From NCBI GenBank assembly GCA_034509425.1, contig JAVTVJ010001136.1, positions 620,001 through 684,000 on the forward strand: a stretch of 64,000 bases of DNA, read 5' to 3'. Position numbers and translations under genes: made by a program. Below the pieces are notes generated by a model. The model was given only the letters and a program-made list of their open reading frames with translations. It ran no database searches and was not told where the DNA came from. This DNA is from Eopsaltria australis (taxonomy: Eukaryota; Chordata; Aves; Passeriformes; Petroicidae). Of the stretch, positions 1-10,345 are shown piece after piece; position 1 is the first letter of the stretch; each line of letters starts with the position of its first letter.

Positions 1-47
1 TGCCACAGGTCACTTCATGTTCACGGCTCGTTGCTCTGCAGGCTGGG

Positions 48-155
48 GCTGTCAGCCAGGTGGCACCAGCAGTGCCCAGCACTGGGTGCTCCCAGCACAG
101 GGCTGTCAGCCAGGTGGCACCAGCAGTGCCCAGCACTGGGTGCTCCCAGCACAGC
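48..155. repeat. 54-bp tandem duplication in NDOR1 intron
   Basis: Two almost identical 54-bp copies (48-101 and 102-155) lie directly upstream of the acceptor at 174. Each carries a cccagcacag acceptor-like string, so decoy AGs sit near the true splice site. Confidence 0.9.
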
Positions 156-174
156 CCCTGCTCTGCTTCTGCAG

Positions 175-293
175 GGAACTGCCTCTTCTTTGGCTGCCGA
201 AACAAATCCAAGGACTTCTACTGCCAGACGGAATGGGAAGAGCTGGTGACAAAGGGCTTCCTGACACTCTTCACAGCCTTCTCCAGGGACCAG
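175..293 (+). CDS. NDOR1: NDOR1 exon encoding NCLFFG...SRDQ
   Basis: The first two bases complete a Gly codon begun in the previous exon. Then come 39 residues, from NCLFFGCRNK to TAFSRDQ, ending on a codon boundary. The acceptor is ttctgcag at 167-174 and the donor is gttagc at 294. The segment belongs to the NADPH-binding lobe. Confidence 0.93.
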
Positions 294-3200
294 GTTAGCG
301 GCCACAAGAGGAGGGTGGGTACAGAAGCATCTCAGGCAGCACTGATGGGACTCTGCCAGTGTGTCCGCCCCCTGTCCTGCCTTTGGGAGAGGCACGTGGG
401 GAGGAGGCCCATGGCTCAGCTCACCACTGTGCAGAATCTGGCATGGGGGGACGCCCAGCACAGGGCCTGGCCTTCCTCACTTTTGTCACAGGAGCCCTCT
501 GGTCCAGCAGTGAGTTCAGGCACGTTGGCAATGGTGTTCTCTTGGGCAGGAGCCAGGACCGTAGGCCGTTGCTTGGATGCTTGAAGTCTTGTGGATTAAC
601 CCTTTGGGAACTCCCCTTGACTGGGCTGTACTGTGCCCAAAGACAGTCCTCATGCAGTCCCTAAGCAGTGGAGGGGCAGGGGCTGGGACTGAGGCTGTCC
701 ATCCAAGCTTTCTGCCCTTCTAAGCTGTTTCAGGTCTCCAGCAGTCAGGGCTTTGGGGAAGAGTCTCTGTCCTTTAGCAAACTTGGCACAGAGATGCCAC
801 AGAGCCTCCTTGGCCCTTGCTGGGAGGAAAGAGAACAGGGCAGGAGGGAAACCCTCACAGGGGCTCCCCAGGTCATGGCCCTGACCAGTGGACACCCAGA
901 GGATTTGGGGGGCTGCTTGGGGCCCAGTGTTCCCCACTGAAGCTCCTGCTGCTGCACTCATCTCCCACCAGCCCATCCCAGTGCACTGACATTGGGTGTG
1001 CGGTTCCCCTTACCTGTGTGGTCATTGATCCAACTGCCTGTCCCAGTGCCTCCAGTTCCAGGGGGCTCTGCTGCCCTGAGCTCCTGCAAACAGCCCCTGA
1101 GAACAGCCCTGAGAGCAGGATCTGGGGCTGCTCCAGAGTTGGTGGGCTCAGTGCCTTGTTTCCCTGCAGGAGGAGAAGGTTTATGTCCAGCACCGCATCC
1201 GGGAGAATGGGAGGCTGGTGTGGGAGCTGCTGAGCAGTGGGAATGCTCACATCTACCTGGCTGGGTGAGTGAGAGGTCTCTGTGCAGTGCTTGGGGGAGC
1301 AGGGCTGCACATTTCTGCTTTTCCACTGGCCTGGAGGCATCTCCTCGGCTCAGCCCCTTGTTGCAGAGGGGCAGCTCCTTCCTCTTCACTGTATGTCCTG
1401 CTCCAGGAGCTCTGGTCTGAGCAGGACGTTTGTCACCAACCCCATGCTCCCATTAGGAGGGGCACATCTGGAACTGATAAAGCTTCTCCAGCCAATGCCA
1501 CCTGCCCAACCCTCCCTTTGCCCAGCCTCTGACCCACAGCACATCCACACAGGAGGGCTCTGGCCCCTGCACAGCCCTCTCCTCCAGCAGTGAAACTGGA
1601 GAAAAGGCTTGTTTGGTGCCTGTGGCCACTAGTGTGGGCAGGATCCCCCGTGGTGCTGGGGCTCAGGAGCAGCTCTGGGAGCCTAGGCACATTCTATCTG
1701 GCTCTTTGCACCCAAAGCTGCCTCCCGGGGCAAGGACAAGCCCTGTTGCACCACAGCCAGTCCCCTCTGACAGTGCAGTCCCTCTCCAGGTGCTTGTCTG
1801 GGGCTGGCTGCATGTCTGGAGCTGCTGGCCAGAAGGGGGGGCCTGGCCTTTGGGGACAGAGCGTCAGCAGCTCCACTCTGAGCTCTGTGTCCATGTCCTG
1901 GGCAGAGCCTGGGCACAGCCTTGACCTGCCTGCCCTCGTTGCTGCCTGCACTGCAGGGAGAGGCTGCTCCCAACTGCCCAGGGCGAGGCTGGGGAAGTGC
2001 CCTGGGCTCCTGGAGCTGGGGACAGTCTGCCCATGGCGTTTTTTGTGCACCCTGTGACCTGGGCAGTGCAGGCCTGGGCTCGGCTGTGGACATGAGCAGC
2101 GATTGCACGAGGGTCTTCCCTGCCTGTCCTTCACAGAGCAGGAACTGCCCTGGTGCCTTGCAGGGCCAGACTGGCCTTGCTGCATTCCTGGGAGAAGGAG
2201 ATTCCTGTTTATTTCCTGGGCAGTGGAGGCCAGGCCACCCTACTCCGTCCTGCACTGCTGCAGCACGGGGCTTCCTGGAGCCTCACCCCAAACTGGACAT
2301 TCCTCCCCTTGCATTTGGGGTTTGGAGCACTTGGGACTTGGGGTTGTGCCTCCATCCACAGCCCAAATGTTGAGACTATTGAGCTGTTAGGCTGTGGCTT
2401 TATTCTCTCCTTCCATTTTCTTTCCTACTTTTTGGTGCCGATGGAGATCCCCAAGGAGGATCAGTGTCTTGGAAAGAGCAGGGCTTGCACAGCTGTCCCC
2501 ATGGCAGATTTTGTGGCCGTGAGCATGGTATTTTGGACATCAGGGTTGCTCTGAGACTCCTCTTGTAGGGGGCTTTGTCCCTGGCATGGGGGGTCCCTGA
2601 GCCCTCATCAGGCAGGTGGGATCCGAGAGCCTGCCTCCTCCCTGTACAAGTGACGCTGTCCCAGTTGCAGAGGGCATGGTTCCTTCTTTCCTGAACAGCC
2701 CAAACCCTGTAGAAAGACACCCAGGATCACCATGCCCCTCCCTGGCCCACAGACTGAGCTGTCAGTGGGGTGCCAGGCAGGAAGGTGCAGGTGGGTGAGC
2801 CTGACAATGGTTCTATTTTCCCCCCAAATTCACAGTTTCAGCCAGACTGGGAGAAAGCTGGGGGAAGGGAGTCCTGAGCTGTGTGACCCTGAACAGCAGC
2901 CCTGGGCCATGGGACACTGGTGTCTGACTTCCCTTCCCAGGCCAGGTGGGCTCTGGAGAGCCAGGGCTGCATCTGCTCTATGACTGTTCCTAGCTTGTCT
3001 CACTCAGGGGCAAAAAGATTGAAAATGTCTATTTTTTTGGAAAAAAAAAAAAGCTGTTTGACATCTTTTCCATCACAAAGCCCAGCTCCATTATCTTGTA
3101 CTTGCGTATCAGTGCCTGACTCAGAAACAATGCGACTCTTCCAAAAAAAGAAGACCTCCTTTCTGGGTATTTTGGGATGTTAATCAGCTTCAAACGAAAG

Positions 3201-4137
3201 TCAGAATTCTGCCTTGTTCTTGGGAAACAGCAAGGACGTTGCCAGATGCTCGTGCCAGTTGGAGCAGCCTGGGAAATTTTTTATTAGATGTTTTTTTTTG
3301 TCGCACAGGCAGTTCATCAAATGAGACTCTCTCCAGGAAAAAAAGTCTGAATTTCTGATTTCCCCTAAGAAATAATTGTGCTTGAAAGCACTGAGTTCTA
3401 TTTGGGTATTTTCTACATGGGGGCTCGATGTTTTCTCCAGCATTTCTCTGATTTTGAGGTTTTGAACTGGATTTGGTTCCAAACGTCACCATCAAACCAA
3501 TCATTCTGGATTTCTTGAGAGCAGGCAGCAGCAGGATGGGAGCAGCTGCTCCTGCCCAGCTGAGGATCAGACATGTTTGACATTGAGTGATTCCAGAGAT
3601 GAAAGGACAGGTTCCTGCCCTCCTGCCGATAAATTCCAACCCGTGCAGGTTGCCCGTGTCTCTCTAATGAGGATGCTGGCAAATGGAGCTGTGTGGGGCT
3701 GGTGTTCAGGCTCCTGAGCTGTGATGCTCCTTCCCTGGGATCTGGGGCCCACGGCTGTGTCTTTGCCTGCTCGTGCCGGCGCCAAGGAGCCATGTGGATA
3801 ACAGCCCTGCTCTCGAGGGAGTGGTGGGAGCTGCCTCTCAAGCCTGTCATTTACCCCGTGCCAGGCAGCCTGTGGCAGGATGAGGCAGGTTCCCACTGCC
3901 CTGTGGTGGGCTTGGCCACAGGGACTGCTGGTTCCTGATTCCAGAGCACTGGGGCTGCTGCTTGCCCTCCATTGTGCCCTGCTCTCCCCCAGGAATGCCA
4001 AGGAGATGCCAGCAGCGGTGGCTGAGGCCCTGCAGTCGGTGCTGCAGCTGGAGGGTGGCCTGTCCCCCTCAGAAGCAGAGGAGCATTTAAGAGCCCTGGA
4101 ACGATCCCAGCGCTTCCAGTCTGAAACCTGGTCGTGA
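175..4137 (+). CDS. NDOR1: NDOR1, 3' end (three terminal coding exons)
   Basis: NADPH-dependent diflavin oxidoreductase 1 passes electrons from NADPH through FAD and FMN to the cytosolic Fe-S assembly factor CIAPIN1. Only the C-terminal part of the FAD/NADPH-binding (ferredoxin reductase-like) domain is here. The coding exons are 175-293, 1170-1264 and 3993-4137, and they join in frame to 118 residues ending in ETWS before TGA at 4135-4137. Visible family landmarks are NCLFFGCRNK, TAFSRDQ, EEKVYVQHRIRE, VWELL and QSETWS. The near-terminal Trp matches the aromatic residue that stacks on FAD in this reductase family. Introns are GT-AG (donors at 294 and 1265; acceptors ending at 1169 and 3992). 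The upstream flavodoxin and FAD domains lie left of the window. In human, NDOR1 is also followed by RNF208. Identity is firm from the protein sequence; the gene is cut only by the window edge. Confidence 0.95.
294..1169 (+). other. NDOR1 intron
   Basis: GT-AG intron without a recognisable gene or element. Confidence 0.85.
1170..1264 (+). CDS. NDOR1: NDOR1 exon encoding EEKVYVQHR...YLAG
   Basis: It starts on a codon boundary after the acceptor tccctgcag and encodes 31 residues (EEKVYVQHRIRENGRLVWEL... to YLA), plus two bases of the Gly codon completed by the next exon. The donor is gtgagt at 1265. Confidence 0.93.
1265..3992 (+). other. NDOR1 last intron
   Basis: A 2.7-kb GT-AG intron. The middle (about 3000-3500) is richer in A/T, with short A and T runs. 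Open frames are scattered and resemble nothing known. Confidence 0.85.
3993..4137 (+). CDS. NDOR1: NDOR1 terminal coding exon
   Basis: One base completes Gly. Then NAKEMPAAVAEALQSVL through QRFQSETWS is followed by TGA. The acceptor is ctctcccccag. The length and terminal ETW motif match vertebrate NDOR1. Confidence 0.94.
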
Positions 4138-4175
4138 GCTTGGCTCCCTGCCTCCTCTTCCCCACAGACTGCCGG

Positions 4176-4181
4176 AATAAA
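4176..4181 (+). terminator. NDOR1: NDOR1 poly(A) signal
   Basis: Canonical AATAAA 39 bases after the NDOR1 stop, which would give a very short 3' UTR. A GT-rich stretch (ctggtgtctttt) follows at about 4205. Confidence 0.75.
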
Positions 4182-5590
4182 GGAGCCAGCAAAGGGATCT
4201 GCCTCTGGTGTCTTTTCTTGGGATGGGATTATCCCAGCCAGGACTGGGGTGGATTTACCCAACCAGCCCCTCCCTGACAGCAGCAGGGCCACGGCAATGG
4301 GGGGACCACATCTCCTGGGGGTTTGACTCCCTGTGCCCACACCCCACCAGAGCAGGGGCAGAGGTCTCTTGGGGGTGCTGCTGGTTGGCTTTGGTGTGGC
4401 ACTGACCTACCCCATGTGCCCCAGCCCCAGGGGTCCCTGTGTGGGTTGGTGGCACCCAAGGGCGTTGCTGGAGCTGTGGCAGTGGCAGCAGCTGCTGTTT
4501 GTGGCAGGCTCAGAGGAAGGGAAGTGTTGCATGGGAGTCTCTCCACCCCAGCATTACTCAGCAGCGCTTGCTGCAGAAGGAGGCTGCCTGAACAGACCTG
4601 TTCCCCCTGTCTCCCGTGGCCGAGGCCAGCAGGGACAGGCACAGGAGGAAGCCTCAGTGCCTCTGTCTCTGCTGCCATTTCATCATCCTGAGCCTGCTTA
4701 ATGCTGAAGTCTGAGCTCCAAGTTCCTGCTGAGTTATCCCCTTCCCTGAGTGCCTGTTCAGCTGCATCTCTCCATCCCATCCTGGGAGCAGCTTCCAGCC
4801 CTTTCCCTGCAGCATCGAGGCTGTGCACCCTCCTGGCCCTGCCTGTGACCCAGTGGGACCAGTGCCAACAGCTTCTTCCCCCAGTTCAGCGAACTGGCTG
4901 CCACTGTGTAAATAGCAATTAGGACCCAGGGCATGAATCAGCAGGGACATTCCCTGGGAGCAGGCTGGGACAGGAAGGGACAGAGGTGCCACGCCATGCC
5001 TGTGACCCAGCCACCCTCCCACGGCCGAGTCATGGGGTCCTGCAGGGGCGAGCAGTGCCTGGGGCATTGCTCAGGCTGTGGCACCCCAGTCAGGGGGAAT
5101 GGGGTGATTTGGGGGCTCCTCACTTCTCTGCTTTGCTCTGAGCAGCTCTTGCACTTGCAGATCCTGGGTGGGCTGTGTCCCTGTGTGCCAGGGACAGCAG
5201 GGCCAGTGCAGAGAGCTGCTGTCTGGCAGTCATCACCCTGGTGCCACCGGTCCCTCACCTGGGCCACTGTCCAGGCAGGAAACCTGGAAGGAAACTTCGA
5301 AGGCCTGCAAGCTGCTTGTGGGACATGGCAAAGAGAGGTGGCCTAGCACAGGGACCAACCTGGGGAGCAGGGAGTTGGACTGGGGCAGCACAGGGGGCTG
5401 TACTGGGGTAGTGCAGGGTCTGTTCTGGGATCTGAGCTGGGGGCTGTACTGCTGGAGCACTGGGGTAGTGCAGGGTCTGTTCTGGGATCTGAGCTGGGGG
5501 CTGTACTGCTGGAGCACAGGGCCATGCTGCCACGCCACAGGGACAGTGGTGTGGGCAGCACTGGCAACAGAGGTGACTCCACTTGTGCTG
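4182..5590. other. intergenic, NDOR1 to unnamed RING gene
   Basis: No gene recognised. It contains the 57-bp tandem duplication listed separately; the rest is unique GC-rich DNA. Confidence 0.6.
5404..5517. repeat. 57-bp tandem duplication
   Basis: Two essentially identical copies (5404-5460 and 5461-5517), about 0.7 kb upstream of the unnamed RING gene. Confidence 0.9.
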
Positions 5591-5599
5591 GGCAAGGAG

Positions 5600-6206
5600 A
5601 AGAGGCGGCCGTGGGCCCAGCTCCTCCCCAGCTCCGGCGGGAGCTGATTGGCGCGGGCATGGCTGCCTGCCCCGGGCTCCCTGCATTTGAGCCGCTTCCA
5701 GAAGCTGACAAACCAGACTGGTTAGAGTCAGGCTCGGCCCCAGCCCTGCCCGGCCCACGGCAGGAGGCAGCCGCCTGCGCGGGTGCCCGCCACGCCTGCA
5801 CCCTTCTGGCACAGCGGGCAGCGCCCGGCAGCGCCCAACTCGGTGCCCTCTCCTCTGGACCGTGGCGGGTCAGTACTGCGTTGGTGCTGGGGAGGAGGAA
5901 GAGGAGGAGGAGGAGGAGAAAAAGACTGTTGGATGTTCACGGTGCTGCCCCTCTTGGGGTGGCCTCTCGGTGAGGGTGATGGGGCTGCACCCGGTGTCAG
6001 GGGCTCCTGACCCGCTGCTCTGGGAGGGTGCCCCAAACCGCACCGGAGGGATGTTGGGACTCTGTGCGGACACCGCTGCCTTCAAACCCTTCAGGCAGAC
6101 GTGCTGAACGAGCCTCCTGCCCTGGAGCAGCACCCACGTCCCGCACCCAGCCCCGAGGGGCCCCGGGGGCCGGGGGGCGAGTGGGGTGGCTGCTCTGGCC
6201 ACCCTG
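5600..6206 (+). promoter_or_regulatory. CpG-rich 5' region of unnamed RING gene
   Basis: GC- and CpG-rich DNA before the RING ORF, with an inverted CCAAT box (attgg at 5647-5651). A possible non-coding first exon could end at about 5968 (tctcg followed by gtgagg) and splice to about 6095 (cccttcag). This is inferred from motifs only. Confidence 0.4.
5891..5921. repeat. (AGG)n microsatellite
   Basis: Imperfect GGA/AGG run with GAA interruptions inside the CpG-rich upstream region. Confidence 0.85.
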
Positions 6207-7187
6207 ATGGAGCCGGCGGCGGGCGAGGAGGCAGAACCTGGCCCGCAGCCGGTACAGGCGGTCGGTGGGGAAGGCTGTGCCAGGCAGCGGGATGAGAGCG
6301 AGACTGTGAAGTCGGGGGACCCTGGGGAGCCGCCCCGACTCTGTGGAGAGGCGTCTGCTGCTGCCTGGGGATGCTGGGAGCTGCCACCGGCGGAGGATGC
6401 CAGGGAGCCGCTCCTGCCCGGGCATGAGGAGCCGCCTGCCCGCGGTGCCTCCCCGCCTGCGGGGCAGGACCCTCCCGCTGCCGGCACCTCCGGCCCCGTC
6501 CTGCACCGCGGGGAGAGCCCAGCGCCGCGGGAGACATCGCCCAGCTCCCAAAGTGTCTCCAGCTCCTTCCTGAGCCTCTTCGGCGAGGAAGAGGAGGCAT
6601 CGAGCGGTGGGCTGGCGCTGGCGGCAGAGCCGTGCGCCGTGCCGGCGGGCAGCGAGGACGAGTGCCCCATCTGCACGGAGCCCTACGACGAGCAGCGGCA
6701 CAAGCCGGCCGTGCTGAACTGCAACCACGGGCTGTGCCGCGCCTGCCTGCGGGCCATCATGGACACGGCCAGCGGCGCCGAGCTCGGCCGCGTGCGCTGC
6801 CCCATCTGCCGCCAGAAGACGCCCATGCTGGAGTGGGAGATCTGCAAGCTGCAAGAGGAGCTGCTCCTTCTCCACGCCCAGCCCGGTTCCCCCGGCGCTC
6901 TGGCCACCTCCCGGCCCCCTGCCCTGCCGCCCCGGCGCCCGGGCCTGGCCGGCGCCCTCGAGCATCGCTTCCAGGTGCGCTTCCACACCAGCCGCATGTT
7001 CGGGTGCCTGCCGTGCGTGCGGTACCCGCCCTGCCTGATCCGCGCTCTGGCCCGGCTGGAGCGGCGCTGCCGCTGCTGCTACCTCCTGCTGCTGGCGCTG
7101 CTGCTGGCGGCAGAGATGCTCAGCCTGCTCCTCATTTTCCTCCCCATCGTCCTCATGGTGATGCTCTTCCTCATCCTCGATAAATAG
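6207..7187 (+). CDS. unnamed RING-HC E3-like protein with hydrophobic C-terminal anchor
   Basis: Intronless ORF of 326 residues. An in-frame stop at 6105 and no earlier in-frame ATG fix the start at 6207. Residues 1-150 are low-complexity, acidic and Pro/Ala-rich and probably disordered. The RING-HC domain has all eight ligands: C153, C156, C172, H174, C177, C180, C198 and C201, a C3HC4 pattern beginning ECPICTEPYD. Leu/Glu-rich and Pro-rich linkers follow, then a Cys/Arg-rich stretch. Residues 292-324 are almost wholly hydrophobic and end in DK, consistent with a tail anchor or hairpin. By family knowledge it should recruit an E2 and act as a membrane-bound ubiquitin ligase; the substrate is unknown. 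The architecture recalls RNF182/183/186/223, but the RING sequence does not let me assign one of these names. It lies between NDOR1 and RNF208, where I know of no equivalent in human. The coding call is strong; orthology is unresolved. Confidence 0.85.
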   Translation: MEPAAGEEAEPGPQPVQAVGGEGCARQRDESETVKSGDPGEPPRLCGEASAAAWGCWELPPAEDAREPLLPGHEEPPARGASPPAGQDPPAAGTSGPVLHRGESPAPRETSPSSQSVSSSFLSLFGEEEEASSGGLALAAEPCAVPAGSEDECPICTEPYDEQRHKPAVLNCNHGLCRACLRAIMDTASGAELGRVRCPICRQKTPMLEWEICKLQEELLLLHAQPGSPGALATSRPPALPPRRPGLAGALEHRFQVRFHTSRMFGCLPCVRYPPCLIRALARLERRCRCCYLLLLALLLAAEMLSLLLIFLPIVLMVMLFLILDK

Positions 7188-10150
7188 CGCTGGGTTTGTG
7201 CCCTCAGGTTGAGCGTGCGTGGGGAGAGGAGTCCAGCCCCGGCTCTGGTGCCAGCGGCTGCGGTGCCAGCTGGGAGCAAGCCTGTGACCCTGGTGCCTGG
7301 GACACCTGGCACTGCCAGTGAGCCCAGAGCGGGCAAGGCAGCGGAGGAGCAAGAGCAGGCAGCTGGGGGAGGCGACCCTGGATCTGGGCATCACCTGCTC
7401 CTGGGCACAGGTGACACATCACTGCTGCAGCCGAGGGGCTGATGGAGTTGGAGCGATTCCTGCGCTGGGGCACATCCCTGGCCTAGGGGCTGGAGACCAG
7501 AGAGGCTCTGCGGGCAGAGCAGGGCTCTGCCACGTGCTGTGCCGTGGGCTGTGCCATGGACTGTGCCACCTGCACCCAAGACAGACAGGCTGGGATTCCC
7601 CCAGCATGGACTGAAAATACAGCCTGTGTTTGTATCACAGCCGTGTCCAGCTGAGTTCAGTGCCTGGTCTGAGCATGTCCCCTTGGGGACTATCAGTGAC
7701 ACATGGAGGGGATGGGCACAGCCAGTGGTCCCCAGCCACCCTATGAGGGGTGTGTGCTCCGCCATGGCACCTCCCAGCCCCTGCTGAGCCGTGCCAGCCC
7801 GTGCTCACGCCGTGCCCTTTGGGGAGATAAGCGAGCAAACACGGCTCTGTCCCTGCCATACACGGGTGGAGGAGTCCGTGGTGAGTGGCACTGGAGCTGC
7901 GCCCACATGACACCTGCCACAGAGCAGGAGTGTCCCGGGGGTGAGCAGGATCTGGGCTTTGCCTTTGACTGGGGGCCACGTGCCAGCCAGGCAATGCCCA
8001 GGTCACAGTGTGGCTGCTCTGTACCCTTGTTCCTCAGCACTCCTTGGGGACACCTGTACCCCAAGGGGACAGGGATGGGAATCCTCCCAGGCTTTCAGCC
8101 ACCTTTGGGCTGGTGGTGGGTGGCAGGGAGTTGTCAGACCCTCGAGTTCCTCCCAGGATTCCATTTCGGGGGTGCTGACACCCACCTCCACAGCCTGGAA
8201 TGTGCAGCGCTGTGTTTGTCACTGTGGGCCTCCTCTGGGTGTCCTGCCAAGGCTCTGTGCTGCCACCATGCCAATCCCGCCCCCCGTGCTGTCACCCCTC
8301 TCTGTCCCACTCAGTCCAGCCCTCCTGAGGGGCTGGTGACACTGCTGTGCTCTGTCCTCCTGCCTGGCTGTGCTGGGCTTGTGCAACCATCCCCATGTCC
8401 TGACTTTGCCCTTCTTCCCCGAAAACACCCCATGGGGACCTCCCCAGGGCTGTGGCTGTAGGGGACGGACCACAGGGTGCCAGCCCCACCACACCCTTCC
8501 CCTTTCTTCTGCCCAGCAGCTGGGTGGGTGGGAAGCCAGCGAGCACTGCTGTGCCCACACAACCCCACAGAAAAGCCATGTCCTTGTGCCCAGGAGGGCA
8601 GAGACTGGGGGTGTGGGCTTTGCCGGGACACTGGAGCCACTCAGCATCAGCACTGCCAAGGGCTGCTCTGGCAAAGTGCTGAGGGACAGAGTAGGAGCAG
8701 GGCACCCCAAAACAGGTCAGGTCAGCAGGCAGAAGTGGGTGGGTCCCCTCCTCCAGCCCTGGTAGCACCAAGGAATATTTATTTATACCAAGTGGAGCAG
8801 CTCCATCAGGAGAAGCACCAGTTCAGCTCTGGCTGGGGCGTTTTTGGCTTGATGGAGCCTGTGGGGAGGAGGGGCTCAGACACCCGGGGGGCCCTGTCAC
8901 CATGTGGGAGCCTCGTGTCCCTGCTCTACATTGCCAGAGCTGCCCCCACGGGACCCCCCAACACTCCCATGCTCCCTGTGCCTGCTGTGGGCACCTCTGG
9001 GTGCTGAAAGCTGAAGGGCACCTCCATCCCCCCGAGGAGGGGTCCCCGGGGACTGTGGTGTGGGATGGACCCTGGGGCAATGTCCACTCCCAGGGCTGGG
9101 TTATATTTAGCACCCTGAGAGTGGTGAGCAGGGTTGAGGGCTGCCAGGGCTGACCCGGTGCTGATGTAGGACTCCTGCTGCGGGCACAGCTTCCAGCACA
9201 GGCCCGCAAATCCACCCAACCTCCCCCCTTGCAGCCCTGTCCCCTCTCCCAAGCCGCTGACACCCCATTGCACCACCCCAAGTGCTCCATCACATCCTCC
9301 AGCTGCTGGCACCAGGGTGATGTGGTGTCCCAGACCGGTGACTTGGCTGTCCCTGTCCCTGCAGGGACCTGCCCATTCTCTCCTGGCTTCTCCCACTGCA
9401 GCCCCGCGTGTCCCACCTGGCTCCTGCTCTGGCCAGAGGCATCCCCACCCCAATCGCACCACAACCAGCAGCACCTCCCCTTCTCCACTCAGCCCCCACT
9501 CTGGGGACATGTCCCCACGCCCGTCGGGAGCGTGACCAGAGAGCCAGCAGCCACGGGGCCAGCACGGGGAGGGGACATGTAGCTGGGCGGTGAGCAAGGG
9601 CCGGTGCCTGCGGGCAGCCCTCTCCTGGATTTGACCCTAGGAAAACTCCCGAGCTCAGCAGTGCCTCCCCAGCCGCGGGGCCAGCACTGCCCTGGGGACC
9701 TGTCACAGCCTCTCGGGCTCCGTGCCACCACCCATTATCCATCCTTGTCACCGCGGGTTGCGCCGTTGTGAAAGCGGGCGCTGTCACCTCGCAAGCGGCT
9801 TCCTCTCCCTGGAACGGCCGTGTGGGGGTGTGACCACCGCGGGCCGAGCTTTGAGGCTGCGTGTCCCCAACAGAGCACAGTCCTGGTGCTCAGCCACCTC
9901 CCTCCAGCCGGGCACGGCGCTGCCCCATCGGGCGGCACAGCCTCGCCCTGCGCTGCGGGGATCCTCCCGCTGTTTGCATCCATGGGGAACTGCACCTGTT
10001 GTGCAGCCTCTGGGGCAGAATGGGGGTGGTGGGGCCACCACATGGGGACCGGCCTGGGCACTGCCCAGCGCTGCCACTGTCCCCTGCAGGAGCAGAGCAG
10101 CCGCAGCCCTGAGCCCCAGGCACCAATCGGCCGGGCTGCAGGAGCTGCTT
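7188..10150. other. 3' flank of RING gene and intergenic DNA
   Basis: No gene recognised and no clear AATAAA for the RING gene. GC-rich with short overlapping frames on both strands. Confidence 0.6.
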
Positions 10151-10345
10151 TTCACTGAATCACAGAATGCACTGGCTTGGAAAGTACCCATCAGGATCAT
10201 CCAGTCCAACTCCTGGCCGTGCACAGACACCCCAGCAATCCCACCCCGTGCCTGAGAGTGCTGTCCAAATGCTTCTTGAACTTTGGGGAGAATGACTGGC
10301 GAACATCATGCCCTGAACCCAAGCCAAAGGCTGGGCTCAACCCAG
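10151..10345 (-). mobile_element. CR1 LINE 3' fragment
   Basis: The plus strand reads as the reverse complement of a CR1 3' end: 'gaatcacagaatg', then 'catccagtccaactcctggc', 'cccagcaatcccac' and 'aatgcttcttgaac'. The insert is therefore on the minus strand. It is truncated and diverged; the left edge is clearer than the right. Confidence 0.8.

Noticed and set aside
5997..7394. 465-residue open frame on the minus strand
   Set aside because: It is the antisense of the unnamed RING gene in CpG-rich DNA. Its protein is low-complexity and lacks recognisable domains.
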